The notes below the pieces were generated by a model. That model did no database searches, was not told where the DNA came from, and worked only from the letters and a program-made list of their open reading frames with translations. Positions 1 through 10,708 of a stretch of DNA of 64,000 nt are shown piece by piece. Where the stretch lies: positions 2,198,501 to 2,262,500 of the forward strand of contig JAYKKT010000059.1 of the NCBI GenBank assembly GCA_036023115.1, given 5' to 3'. The position numbers and the translations under genes are program-made. The stretch is from Brasenia schreberi (Eukaryota; Streptophyta; Magnoliopsida; Nymphaeales; Cabombaceae). How positions within the stretch are numbered: position 1 is the stretch's first letter; each line of letters starts with the position of its first letter.

Positions 1-70
1 GTTAAGAATTGTTAGATAAGAATAGTACTGGGATGGGTGACCTTTTAGAAAGTTCTCGCGTTGCACCCTC
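1..70 (+). pseudogene. 5S rRNA-like fragment (3' part), degenerate
   Basis: The first 70 bases match the second half of plant 5S rRNA. They keep GTTAAG, TAGTACT, the block GGATGGGTGACCT, and the 3' segment ending in GTTGCA followed by a C-rich end. Many intervening bases are changed and the first half lies outside the window. This is a diverged 5S-derived sequence and not a functional gene. It sits in the intron upstream of the phospholipase C last exon. It could be a dispersed 5S pseudogene, a 5S-derived SINE, or part of a Cassandra-type TRIM LTR, which carries 5S sequence. The window edge prevents a decision. Confidence 0.7.
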
Positions 71-533
71 TATCCAACCCCACTTAGTGCAGAAAAAGGC
101 TTAGGTAAGGTAAGGACGTAATGATATCTTGGATCCCTGGGATCTGGGTGAAGTGCGTTCTTCGTTTCACCCATGAATGGGTCCGACTTCACCTTAATTT
201 TTCATCTCAATCGGGCGGCAATGGACTTAGAAGATTTTCTTGGGTGAGGCAAACATGAGTTGGGTGAAATTCAGGTAGCCGAACGATGTAGTTTTTCAAA
301 AGATTCTGACTGCCTGTAGAATTTTTTGGGGGGGGGGAGGGGGGTGGTCAGGCAAGGCGGCCGCCTCACCTCACCCATGAATAGGTCCGAAACTGATCTG
401 GACATTGTTCTAAACATATGAAGTCTATGTGCTGGACTTGTTCTTCTTATGGCAGATTGTATTGTTAACAGACAAACCATCTTGTACCACTTCCATTGCA
501 AACATAACCAACTCTGTGTTTACCTTTGAGCAG

Positions 534-818
534 GTCGGCATCGCCGGAGTACCGGCAGATAGTGTAATGAAGAGAACCAGGACGATTGTGGATAGCTGGA
601 TACCAGTTTGGGATGAAGAATTTGAGTTCCCAATAATCGTGGGGTTGCTTCGAGTCGAAGTGCATGAATATGATATGACTGAAACAGCTGATTTTGGTGG
701 GCAGACCAGCTTGCCTATCTCAGAATTAAAGACTGGAATTCGTGTTGTGCCGCTTTTCGACGAAAAGGGTGAAAAGTTTAAATCTGTGAAGCTGCTTATG
801 AAATTTGAGTTTTGTTGA
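534..818 (+). CDS. Phosphoinositide-specific phospholipase C, last exon (end of C2 domain)
   Basis: This is the terminal coding exon of a plant PI-PLC, the enzyme that cleaves phosphatidylinositol phosphates at the plasma membrane to give diacylglycerol and an inositol phosphate. It encodes about 94 residues of the C-terminal C2 domain, the calcium-dependent membrane-binding module. Diagnostic stretches are VGIAGVPADSV, WIPVWDEEFEFP, LRVEVHEYDM, DFGGQT and the terminal SVKLLMKFEFC before TGA. The exon opens right after the acceptor TTTGAGCAG, so the in-frame ATG at 429 lies in the intron and is not a start. Compared with the usual family sequence, about three residues are missing between FPIIV and LLRVEV. 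The X and Y catalytic boxes and EF-hand lie upstream of the window. The reading frame is intact. Confidence 0.88.
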   Translation, partial: VGIAGVPADSVMKRTRTIVDSWIPVWDEEFEFPIIVGLLRVEVHEYDMTETADFGGQTSLPISELKTGIRVVPLFDEKGEKFKSVKLLMKFEFC

Positions 819-1192
819 GTTGCTGAAGGTGGCCTCGAGTTCAGGTCGGCATCGCCCCTCATTGTGATGTATAATTTGTACTAGTTTGCGTCTGCACCTT
901 GTGAGTTATGCTGTGAAACATTAGTTGTTTGATTTATGAATATAAGTTCGATGCGTGTATGTATGTGTATATATATATAAAGAGATGGGGGTTAGTCTAT
1001 ACGCATGGATTGATATAAGCATGTGCTAATCTCTCTTCATATATTTATAGAGAGAGATTGAAACTTAGCCATGACGCTCTTATTCATCTTCACTCATTGT
1101 TTTTGAATGACATAAATGTATTAAAAACTTTTTAAAAAGTTAAAATTACACTTACGGTTAAAAACAATGAGTGAACATGTGTTAAAACAAGG

Positions 1193-1194
<2 letters not shown>

Positions 1195-1279
<85 letters not shown>
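1195..1279. repeat. (TA)n microsatellite
   Basis: About 85 bases of uninterrupted TA dinucleotides. They produce spurious Ile-Tyr repeat open frames on both strands. Confidence 0.97.
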
Positions 1280-1282
<3 letters not shown>

Positions 1283-1903
1283 CCTTCCAGTGATTTTAGT
1301 CGCCGTAGCCCCTGTTTTAACACCTTTCACTACCCTGTAGAGTATTATTTACTTATCCCACCTGCTGCCTTTTACTTTTTGTTCAACTGATGTACAAAGA
1401 TGCTTGGTTGCTTGTGGGTTTATTCCTTGATATTATTAACAAGTTGAACTGAGAGCAGAACGTAGACGGATCTACTTCGGATGGTTCGTTTACCGAATCT
1501 CACTTATAATTCGGTCTACGGATTCTCAGTCGGATCAATAGAGCAAAACTGAATCCAGCATTGCCCACTGTAATCAAATACAGAGAATATTAGACACATC
1601 TTCAAATGAATATCCGAACCCAAGTAATTGGATTTGGATATCATAGATGTAGATCTATCCCAGGCGACTGAGAACTATGTTAAACTTGGATCCTTGCCCT
1701 GCGATCCACATCACTTGTCTTGCCTATGGCCATATGAATATTATAAGCTGCAACGCGAAAAAAGGAAGGCCATCCCATTTTGAAAAGCATTCAACACCTG
1801 ACCTACCTTGATCACGCTTTAAACTGGGTTGGTAGCACCTGTCTGACCAGCACTTTTTCAGAACCCAATCAAGTCCATAGGTCTCAAAAATAGTTTGTCG
1901 TCA

Positions 1904-1965
<62 letters not shown>

Positions 1966-1967
1966 TT

Positions 1968-1996
<29 letters not shown>
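1904..1996. repeat. (TA)n followed by (TTTA)n microsatellite
   Basis: A compound simple repeat: about 56 bases of TA dinucleotides, then about 30 bases of TTTA units. It is non-coding. Confidence 0.95.
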
Positions 1997-1998
<2 letters not shown>

Positions 1999-2952
1999 TT
2001 TTGGTCAAAGCAAAAGGAACTTAGGCACCGTCGACATTCACTGCAAGGTTCGGTCCTTCATGCAATATTATGAGAGTAACATATGTGTATATATATACAT
2101 AAAGAGAGAAGAACCATCAACGCAAAAATCAAAGACATTAACATATATAATATGCATTTAATAAAACAAATAGCTTCATTATCACCATCAAATTAATCAC
2201 ATGAACGGTAATAATAATCAAGTAATGTCTAACACCAAATGATATCTAAACAACTCATGTTCATATATATTTATGTATATAATTGGAGTGAACATCAAAT
2301 CCAACGACCAAAAGTTCCTTAGCAACTCAGGACAAACCAAGAGCAAATCATGATCGACCAAGTTGTGATCTTTCGGTTCTCAAATAAAATCACATCACTA
2401 AAACCGACTCCAATTTAACCCAGTTGCATCTTGCTTGAACATACCGTGATTGGGGAAAAGAAAGAAGGAAAGAAAATGGACCTTTTCTTTTGGCCAACGC
2501 CAAGCAAGAATCAAGACAATGAGGTAAAAAGTTGTGGCAATTTGTACTCATGTCATGTCAAATCGAGTTTGTATCAAGGACAAGAGAACCTGAATACAAA
2601 AGGTCGTGTAGTTAAAACAAAGCAAGCAGAACCTACTACAAATGTTAATCAGACACGAAAAGAGACTTGTACTCAGTCTAGTCCGTTGAAACAGTAGGTA
2701 TTAGGCGAGGAAGATCAAATGCTGATTTCTTGTCGTGTCCGAGAAAACTCGAACACATACTGAAGTTTTGCGTCACCGTAAACAGCACATGACACGAAAA
2801 ATATATATGCTTAAGATAACACGGAAATACCACCGAAGAATGGCCGGTTCTACCAGTCGGCTGCCACAAGACAAACGGTGTCCGTGTCGCGTAATACTGC
2901 CAACAAGAAAAGGTCTCGAGAGGGTGGGATGCTCACACGGCTCTTGCACGGG

Positions 2953-2965
2953 GTTGACCGTCAAC
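2953..2965. promoter_or_regulatory. Inverted pair of W-box cores upstream of the receptor kinase
   Basis: GTTGACCGTCAAC is a perfect 6-1-6 palindrome with one TTGAC core on each strand. TTGAC[C/T] is the WRKY factor binding core. It lies about 400 bases upstream of the ATG at 3364. That this pair regulates the gene is inference only. Confidence 0.4.
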
Positions 2966-3363
2966 TCGAGTCGGCGGCTGTTGCTGACCCAACGGACAAC
3001 ACCAACAGCTCTTCGAAAATCTCCCTCTTCGGTGTGCCACGGAATCGTCACCGACGAACGGCCGATTCCACCGTTCGTCGACCGTATCACTGCGAAGTTT
3101 TCCGGCCAATATTCAGCATCTCACACGCTCAACACCGATCTCGCAGCCGGTTATGCTTCCTCATTTATTACTCCGTTCCCCATTTTTCGTTTTCTCGCTC
3201 TCTTCGAATTTCAAGAATGTCCGGCTGCACTCTTGCGGTTCGGTGGTCCCGCAATTTTCGACTCTCTTTCTGTGTGTGTATGTGGCTCTCGAACGATGAA
3301 GCATCCGCGCGCCATCTTGTATTTGCGTCCCCTGCTGATTCTTTTGCTTCTTATTAGACGAAG

Positions 3364-5781
3364 ATGAAGGAGAATACCTCCTTAGTCACCGGGCTGCTGC
3401 TGGTGGTCGCGATCGCAGTTACCTTTCCGGCGGCAGATGGACTGGGTTCCATGTCGACGGTGGCTGTGACCTACGGCACCGGCACGGTCTGCGGGATCCG
3501 GGCCGGGAAACGGGCGGCGCAGAGCGTTGAGTGCATGGTGAATGAGATGAGGGTGAAGGTGGCGCCTGACGTCTCTTTCGATGGCATCGCCGGCGGGAGG
3601 GACTTCTTCTGCGGGCTCCGCTCTGGCGGCTCGCAGCTTCTGTGTTGGGACACAGACGCTGCCTTGAGCTCCATTCGAGGCAACGGCTCTTCCGCGACCA
3701 TCTTCCGCCGGAGACGCATCTACAACAACGCCAGCGAGCCTCTTGTTGAGATGGTAGTCGGCGAGGGGCACGTTTGTGCCGTTCGAGCCACCAAGGGAGT
3801 CGTCGATTGCTGGCGGCCCCTCCATTCTCCTCCGCTTGCACTCGACGGGCTTCGGTCTATTACCGCCGGACGTGGATTCTCGTGCGGGATATTGGAGAAC
3901 CGACGTGTTGTTTGTTGGGCCGTCCCCGGCGACGAAGCTGCCGCCCGGGTGGCTGCTGTTATAGAATCCGGGTTCAGCAATGACATTGACGGATTAATCT
4001 CTATCTTCGCCGGAGAATCTCATGCCTGTGGAGTCACCGTTAATGGCAGATTGGTTTGCCACGGAAAGAATGATTCCGGTCAATTAGACGCTCCATCAGC
4101 ACCTCCGTTTGGATTCTCCGGCGTCGCGTTGGGTGGGAATTGGACGTGTGCAGTTCGGCAATCGAACGGGACGGTGGTGTGCTGGGGAGGCGGGATGTGG
4201 AGTAATTATCCGAGCAATACTTCTTTCGAGTGGATCGTCTCTGGTGACAGCTTCGCCTGCGGGCTCGCTACCGGCAATCTTTCCGTCATATGCTGGGGGC
4301 CGAACAGATTCAATCCGGCGAGAGCTATTCCTCTTCCTCAACTCATTTCGGGACGATGCACACAGCCCACGGAATGCCAATGCGGTACGTATCCCGACTC
4401 TGAGAACCTTTGCTCCGGGTCTCGGTTGATCTGTGCACGATGCAGCAACAAATCTCCACCACCATTGATATCACGGCCCCGGTCGCCACCTCCTCCTCCA
4501 CCCGCAAATCCATTTAGTCTCCGGAAAAACAAGGGATTTCTCGCGTTCGGCGTGATAGGATGCGTTGGAGCATTTTCCGGCCTGGTCACCATCGTATACT
4601 GCATTTGGTCCGGCATTTGCTGCTGTAAGCACCAAAAGGTTTATAATTCAGTTCAGCCAACAATTGGTAATGGTGGTAATGGCGGCTGTGGTACGACGTC
4701 AAGCCCCAAGAGGTCGTCCATGATCCGACGACAGAGCTCGGTAGCGCGAATGAGGAGGCAGAGGAGCGGCACGTCCTCGACAAAACCGATCGATCACGGG
4801 GCGGAGGAGTTCTCCTTCGCAGAGCTCTCAGCAGCCACAAATGGGTTTGCAGCCGGAAATCAGATCGGCTCCGGCAGTTTTGGGACAGTTTACCGCGGCA
4901 AACTCGCTGACGGCAGAGAGGTAGCGATCAAGAGGGGTGAGATCGGCCCGAAAAAGAAGAAATTTCAGGAGAAGGAAAGCGCATTTCTGTCTGAGCTCGG
5001 CTTCCTTTCCATATTGCACCACAAGCATTTGGTCTCTCTGGTTGGCTTCTGCGATGAGCTTGCAGAGAAGCTGTTGGTGTACGAGTTCATGCACAATGGT
5101 GCTCTCTACGATCTTCTCCACACAAAGAATGATTCCAGCTCGCCGATCAATTCATGGAGGACTAGAATCCAAATTGCCCTTGATGCCGCCCGGGGAATTG
5201 AGTATCTGCATATCTATGCAGTGCCACCCATCATTCACAGGGATATCAAGTCATCTAATATCTTGTTAGACGCCGAATGGACGGCGAGGGTGTCAGACTT
5301 TGGGCTGTCACTTAAGGGGCCGGAGGTGGAAGATGGCCACCTGAATCTCATGGCGGCTGGAACAGTCGGCTACATGGATCCCGAGTACTTCGGTTTGCAA
5401 CATCTGACCACCAAGAGTGATGTTTATGGGTTTGGGGTGTTAATGCTGGAGATGCTAACAGGCAAGAGGGCAATTCACAAGGATGAGGAGACGGGGACAC
5501 CGGTGAGTGTCGTGGATTTGGCGGTTGGAAAGATCGTCGCCGATGAATTGCCAGCCATACTGGATAGGAGGGTTCCCCCGCCGCAGGGTGCAGAAGTCGA
5601 AGCGGTGGAGCTTGTGGCTTATACTGCGGTGCATTGTGTGAATTTGGAAGGTAAAGACCGGCCAAGCATGACTGACGTCGTTGTGAATTTGGAGAGGGCT
5701 GTCTCATTGCTCAGTGATAGCCATGGCAGCATCTCCAGAAATGGCATTTCCTCTGTGTCTATAGGAGAAAGAGTCTCATAG
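3364..5781 (+). CDS. CRINKLY4-related receptor-like serine/threonine kinase (CCR3/CCR4-like)
   Basis: A single-exon gene for an 805-residue plasma-membrane receptor kinase. Residues 1 to about 26 are a hydrophobic signal peptide. About 30-345 form the extracellular 'crinkly' RCC1-like repeats, with recurring short motifs such as FFCGL, HVCAV, FSCGI, WTCAV and FACGL, each followed by a V-x-CW strand. A short Cys-rich segment (TECQCGT to ICARC, about 340-365) and a Pro-rich linker lead to one membrane span at about 391-417. The kinase domain starts near 495 and has the glycine loop GSGSFGTV, VAIK Lys523, HRDIKSSN with catalytic Asp627, DFG at 645-647 and GTVGYMDPEYF. All catalytic residues are present, so it is probably active. 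The compact Cys-rich region without a long TNFR-like block, and the lack of introns, fit the CCR3/CCR4 branch better than CR4/ACR4 itself. The start is supported by the signal peptide immediately after it. Confidence 0.93.
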   Translation: MKENTSLVTGLLLVVAIAVTFPAADGLGSMSTVAVTYGTGTVCGIRAGKRAAQSVECMVNEMRVKVAPDVSFDGIAGGRDFFCGLRSGGSQLLCWDTDAALSSIRGNGSSATIFRRRRIYNNASEPLVEMVVGEGHVCAVRATKGVVDCWRPLHSPPLALDGLRSITAGRGFSCGILENRRVVCWAVPGDEAAARVAAVIESGFSNDIDGLISIFAGESHACGVTVNGRLVCHGKNDSGQLDAPSAPPFGFSGVALGGNWTCAVRQSNGTVVCWGGGMWSNYPSNTSFEWIVSGDSFACGLATGNLSVICWGPNRFNPARAIPLPQLISGRCTQPTECQCGTYPDSENLCSGSRLICARCSNKSPPPLISRPRSPPPPPPANPFSLRKNKGFLAFGVIGCVGAFSGLVTIVYCIWSGICCCKHQKVYNSVQPTIGNGGNGGCGTTSSPKRSSMIRRQSSVARMRRQRSGTSSTKPIDHGAEEFSFAELSAATNGFAAGNQIGSGSFGTVYRGKLADGREVAIKRGEIGPKKKKFQEKESAFLSELGFLSILHHKHLVSLVGFCDELAEKLLVYEFMHNGALYDLLHTKNDSSSPINSWRTRIQIALDAARGIEYLHIYAVPPIIHRDIKSSNILLDAEWTARVSDFGLSLKGPEVEDGHLNLMAAGTVGYMDPEYFGLQHLTTKSDVYGFGVLMLEMLTGKRAIHKDEETGTPVSVVDLAVGKIVADELPAILDRRVPPPQGAEVEAVELVAYTAVHCVNLEGKDRPSMTDVVVNLERAVSLLSDSHGSISRNGISSVSIGERVS

Positions 5782-5994
5782 ATCCCTTTCGTTTATTTAT
5801 TCAAAAACTTTCAGTGGCTTGGTTAGTATGATTCTTTTGACTTCCAATTTCAAGCGGAAATTGTTGGATCACCTTGGGATGTCATTAGATTCTTTGGCCA
5901 CATTTTGCCTTCTTGGATCAGAATATTGTTCAATCTTTTAGTTGATAGTACTAAGTATGAATTACATCAACGGAAGATGAGTGCCCCTTGCACA

Positions 5995-6095
5995 AAGAGC
6001 AAGAGCTCACCTGGCCAAGCGGTTGACTCACAAGTTCAAGGTGATGAGTTCGATACCCGGGGCACGGGGCAGTAAAAAACGGGTATATATGTAAG
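5995..6095 (+). mobile_element. tRNA-derived SINE (family 1)
   Basis: It contains a pol III A box, TGGCCAAGCGG, and 30-40 bases later a B box, GAGTTCGATACCC, the spacing of a tRNA head. The body around the B box recurs at 47400 on this strand, and diverged on the other strand at 47815 and 55855. No cloverleaf can be drawn beyond the boxes, so it is a SINE and not a tRNA gene. Confidence 0.65.
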
Positions 6096-7219
6096 TGTGT
6101 TTACTAACTTCAAGTGGGGCTTTTATTGAGATTTTCTTTTACATGGGGTGTACTTGTTTTTCATAAAGGAATAGATTTGGTCCTCGTCAATGTGTATCCT
6201 CCTCTCTTTTCCTTTTCCTTTTCTCTGGTTGATAATGTATATCCTCTTCTAACGGGACTTGGTAGAAAGTATCATGTGCCTATGTCGTTATCCCTCAACT
6301 TTCCGGGATTGCACCTAAGGCACAAGGAGAAAGAGATGAGGACAGTCATGTGATTGGGAGGAAAAATCCATACGGAACTTCTCCACTGGCTCTGTACTGT
6401 TTGGATTCTCGCTTATACATGTAGAGAGAGAGGGAGAGAGAGAGAGAGAGAGAGAGAGCTCAAATGATTGATACACTGGTATAGCCATGAGAAATGTATT
6501 TTTTATTTTATTTCAAAGGGAAAACTGCTTGTGAATGCTGCAGTGTTAGTGGATCAGTCTAAGGAAAAAGTTAACAAGAATGAAAATTGAAGCTCCCAAT
6601 ATAGAGAAAAGAGAGGCAGGTTTTGATCCCAAATGACTCGCAAGCTAGTGAAATGAGAAAGCGTCTCATTATTGAGTCTCTAATAAGATGTAATAAGATC
6701 CTCCCGGTTGCAAAGATCACACCTAGTAGTAAAGATGAGGTAGTGTTTTTCCTACGCGAGCATTGTCGACATGAGATCATACGAGGGACCAGAGGCATGT
6801 CATTTATGTCATCTCAATGACTGAGATGTCCCACTAATTTGAGAATGAAATAGGTGCTGATGATGGTTTATTGTGACACTCGAAGGCCCACCCCAATTTA
6901 GGTCTGCTAAACAAGCCGAACAACCCTGCTCATTGTTCGTCTTGTTTTCCATATGAACCAGCAGAGCTAACCACAAAACAGCGTCGATACCCAACCAGTA
7001 AAGCTCAATGTCACTAGCTTCGCAAGTGCTTTCATCACACAAACAGCTTGCCATCTTTTTATGAGTCATATTACACCAAGTTGGACAAGAGATCTCAAAA
7101 TCACCCTAGACCAAATAATCCCTCATTTACCTAAAATCTCTCTCTGAGAAAGATTAAAAGAAATGGCTCATTGTTTGCTTTAAATATCCATATACAATTA
7201 CTTTACAAAGATGTCACTT

Positions 7220-7345
7220 GATTTCATAAGCTCATAGGAGCTGCACAAACCATGTTCATGTTCAGCTCATATTGTTTAACGAACTGAAGATGAGCTGACC
7301 CAAGTCATTCTACAAGAAGTTCGGTTCATTTACAAACTATCCCGA
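7220..7345 (-). repeat. Interspersed repeat of unknown class (copy 1)
   Basis: Read on the minus strand, the block with CAGTTCGTTAAACAATATGA and the following GAACATGG is closely similar to 46440-46600 (+), and more weakly to 51425-51560 (-). No coding capacity or clear termini are seen. Confidence 0.45.
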
Positions 7346-9647
7346 GCACACCCCTAAGTGTCCTTATCCTACTGTAAGTTACCTAAAGCTAAAGGTACTC
7401 CATTTTGAGGATCATCAACCTTTGGATATTTGAGAGCCATAATAGTCTACCAAGTGCATATTTTGCATGCAGATTCAGGAATAGTAATGAAACATAGGAA
7501 AGAATGCCATCCTCAAGGATGAGAAAAAAACTAGAAACTGATAACATAAGAAACTAGGATACAAAGCATACACCAGAATCCATGTGCATGGATGCATGCA
7601 CATGCTGTATCACCATAAAGGCATTGATTAAGAACAAACGAGAAAATTCAGTAACAAGGAGCATACTTGAACGGATGCAGGAATCCTGAAGGGCATCAAT
7701 CAACCAAAGAGATACCACTCTACAGAAAGAAAAACAGATCCAAGATTAGGCAGAAACTGATAATAAACTCATGAAATTACAAAATTCGAAAATGCAGGAG
7801 GATCCTTATTCTCTTACATCTCTAACTACAATTTTGTCCAAGCAATTCAATGAAGGCAATAGCCACTTTGCCATAAAAGTCGGTGAACTGCTCTGATTCG
7901 CACCAAGTGCATCATCTGTGAGGAGATTCCAAACACATGAATAGGAAATGGAAAGAGATCAGTGAATTTTTATTCCAATTGAGATACAGCAAGAAAACTT
8001 CACCTGCGACTTGTAGGAGTATCCTCCGAGTAACAAGCGACTGCAACGTAAATCATCAAGCAAAAGAATTGTTCAAGCATCAGATTGAAGAAACAGTAGG
8101 AATTGATAGGAGCAGGATGAGAAAAACATGGAGATGAAGAGTATGGCAAGTTGGCTCCGTCCTTAGCATATGAATGAATATTGATTTGCAAACTGAATTA
8201 TCTAATTATTTTAGAGGAAATGACAAACAAACATGTCAAACGCTTATTAATAGCAAAAGCAAAGGTGGACATGCATAAATGCATAAGAGCAAAATCACAT
8301 CCTATCCGTCCTAAAGAATCCCATTCAAGTTGGAAGATCTCACTAATTGTAGGCACTTTCTAATTGAGCTCTCTTGAATTACTGTCCCAGTTGAGATAGA
8401 TACTACTGACAACTACAACTGGTAAGAGGACAGGAGTACCTGCCATGCACTAGGCATACATTCTCTCCATCATTTAGAGAAAATGAGCTTCCAAAGTAAT
8501 TCCTGTAAAATGATTTTGATATAATTACCTAAAAATTTTAAATATAAAAAAGTAAAAATATGTGAATATTGGTTTATAACTTTATAAGACCATTTTCTCA
8601 TAAAGAATATCATAAAATCATTAAAAATGATTATACAGTCAAAGATGTAAAAAGTAATGAAATAGAATTTAAAATGACAGCTATGAATAATATTTTATTA
8701 ATTAAAATATCATGATAATTGCAATATTATCAAAATATCTTAAACATAGATGATAGGTTGAAAAGATAGTGACAGTTGGCAATCATTATTTCAAAACATT
8801 GCTGATGTAGGTAACTACCCTCCAAAATCAAGGAGCCACAGCAAATGAGTCACAGCTGCCCATTTTCATGCTTGTGCTCCATATTTCATCATAAGTTTGA
8901 AGTGATAAAGATTTGGAGCACAATCTTTGATAGTTCATTTAATTGATGTGGCACATGTCAAATGGCTGCCAAATTTTGTTTCCAACGTGTAGAAGCAACG
9001 ATCAATTCCAAAATATTCCAAAAATATTCAGAATTTTTTCAACATGAGAATAATCACAATATTTTTAGTATAAACAAGGCATCCTTTCGTCAAATTCTTC
9101 AATTATGTTCAAGAAAAGTCCATCAATATTTTCTTGATAAGCACCATTAACGTTCAAATTTTCCTACCGAACTACGAGATTTATTCAGGCTAATAGATAG
9201 ACAACGTATGATCAAATTCACTACAAGTTCATCACAAACTAAATCAGAACAGATTGACAATTCAGCCCCAACCAACCTATTTCCACGTAATATGGTGGTT
9301 TTGGTGGCTACTACAATAACTGGTTGAACATGCAGGAGCTTACAAAGCTCTTGCACAACAGTTTCCGTAACACTCTGAAGTGACAGGCTTTTCCTACAAA
9401 ACCACTACATGTTAGGTATAATACAGTAAAACACAATAAGATAGTTGTTGGCGAAAATAAACATGACTAGCCATGGATACACACACACCCAAGAAAAAAA
9501 CTAAACTGAATAGCAAACATACATTACAGTTTATGAATAAAAAGAAACTTTTCACCTAATCATCAAATATGAATGTGTTTAGCGACTCTCTTGAGTAAGC
9601 AGGAATGAATATTATCCTTAAAATAGCATTCTATATCTATATATATA

Positions 9648-10095
9648 CTACAACAACAACTAAGCTTTTTTCCAAACTAGATGGGGTCGGCTACATGGAT
9701 TCTTTGTTTCCACCGAGCCCTGTCATGTGCAATGTGGCAGTTAACTCAACATGCGATAGATCATTTTTTTTTTTGTCAAACACTTTTGTGGTCTTTCTCT
9801 TTTTAACATTTTTACAATCTAATTTTTCATAGCTTCCCACCGGAGCTTCCTTTGATTACCTTTCTATGTGTCCAAACCATCTTAAATGATTTTCTCTCAT
9901 TTTATCCTCTATTGGTACCACTATCAATTTGTTTTTGATAACCTCGTTACGTATTCGATCTTTCCTTGTGTGATCACTCATCCATCTCAACATCTTTGTT
10001 TCTTTTACGGACATTTTTTTACACGTTCAAATTAAGTACCAACACTCAAAACCATAAAACAGTAGGTCCAATTGATGATTTATAATATTTATCGT
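9648..10095 (-). mobile_element. RTE-clade LINE, 5'-truncated (copy a)
   Basis: The minus-strand 3' end of an RTE-type non-LTR retrotransposon. On the + strand it begins with CAACAACAAC, the reverse complement of the (GTT)n tail, followed by the conserved CTAGATGGGGTCGGCTACAT block shared by all copies in this window. It decays into the C-terminal reverse-transcriptase coding region by about 10095. No open frame survives. Confidence 0.85.
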
Positions 10096-10174
10096 AAACT
10101 ATCCATCCTCAAAGCCATCCTCTCTCTCTCTCTCTCCTGTCTCGAGTGAGTTTTCGAATTGACATATCAAACGA

Positions 10175-10290
10175 GCATAGAGCTGTCAATGTGGATGGGC
10201 CCGGGCCCAGCTCTGACGGGCAAAGCAAAATGTGGACCCGGTCGGGCCGGCCCACATTTTTCACGGGCCTGGTTTTGGCCCGTTGACCCA
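10175..10290. repeat. GGGCC-rich repeat fragment
   Basis: A GC-rich island in AT-rich spacer, with many GGGCC/GGCCC motifs and a GCTGTCAATG lead-in. Such 'gggcccg' blocks are common inside plant DNA transposons, but no termini or target duplication could be assigned here. Confidence 0.3.
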
Positions 10291-10424
10291 AGCCCTTGGG
10301 GATGTGGGTGTGTTTGCATTGCGGTGCCTCTCGCGATTTGGCAGCACCGAGACGCCTTCTCCTGTGAAATTATGCATGGGATGAAGCTGCATAGTTGTTA
10401 CTTTTCGACACACCTTCAACGCAT

Positions 10425-10522
10425 CGCCCGAGGACAACAGAGCGCTCTGACGCCCTTGCTGCAGGCGGGAGTTCGACTCCCAGAGGGTGCACAACTTCGG
10501 CCTCCCATTGTAAAAAAAAGAA
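10425..10522 (+). mobile_element. tRNA-derived SINE (family 2, copy 1)
   Basis: It has a B box GGAGTTCGACTCCC, followed by AGAGGGTGCA and a C/T-rich 3' end (CGGCCTCCCATTGTAA) running into an A-rich tail. The same order occurs in the neighbouring copy at 10598. Confidence 0.6.
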
Positions 10523-10597
10523 GAGTTTTTTTGAAGATAGAAACATAAACCAGCGGGGAATACTAATGGTTGTATAAAATGGGGTTTTAATGACACC

Positions 10598-10708
10598 CAG
10601 AGCATTAGCTCAACGGCGCCGTTGCTGCTGGTGGGGAGTTTCGGCTCTCAGAGGGTGCATTTGCGAGTGTGTTTGTTAAGCTTCAGCCTCCTCTTGTAAT
10701 AAAAAAAG
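10598..10708 (+). mobile_element. tRNA-derived SINE (family 2, copy 2)
   Basis: It has an A box TAGCTCAACGG and a decayed B box (GGAGTTTCGGCTCTC), then AGAGGGTGCA and a tail CAGCCTCCTCTTGTAATAAA. It lies in the same orientation as copy 1, starting about 75 bases after copy 1 ends. Confidence 0.65.

Larger units (their letters stand above)
819..3363. other. Spacer between PLC and receptor kinase genes
   Basis: No coding region is supported here. The stretch contains two long (TA)n tracts and a (TTTA)n tract (listed separately), AT-rich anonymous sequence, and from about 2860 a GC-richer stretch. The GC-richer part is probably the promoter and 5' UTR of the receptor kinase gene that starts at 3364. 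A 210-codon open frame over 2735-3367 resembles no family. Confidence 0.6.
5782..9647. other. Gene-free spacer downstream of the receptor kinase
   Basis: AT-rich spacer. The named contents are a tRNA-derived SINE near 6000, a (GA)n tract at about 6421-6459, and a copy of an unclassified interspersed repeat near 7220-7345 (both repeats listed separately). The short open frames here match nothing I recognise. The stretch 8500-8760 is especially AT-rich. Confidence 0.55.

Noticed and set aside
429..533. ATG at 429 as the start of a small C2-domain gene
   Set aside because: The stretch before 534 is intronic; it does not match PI-PLC and ends in a clean acceptor. The C2 sequence only begins at 534.
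1121..1330. Open frames of Ile-Tyr repeats on both strands
   Set aside because: They are translations of a (TA)n microsatellite.
2735..3367. 210-codon open frame ahead of the receptor kinase
   Set aside because: It has no family resemblance, overlaps the kinase start, and lies in promoter/5' UTR sequence.
5995..6070. A real tRNA gene with A and B boxes
   Set aside because: No acceptor stem or anticodon arm pairs around the boxes, and related copies are dispersed and decayed, as for SINEs.
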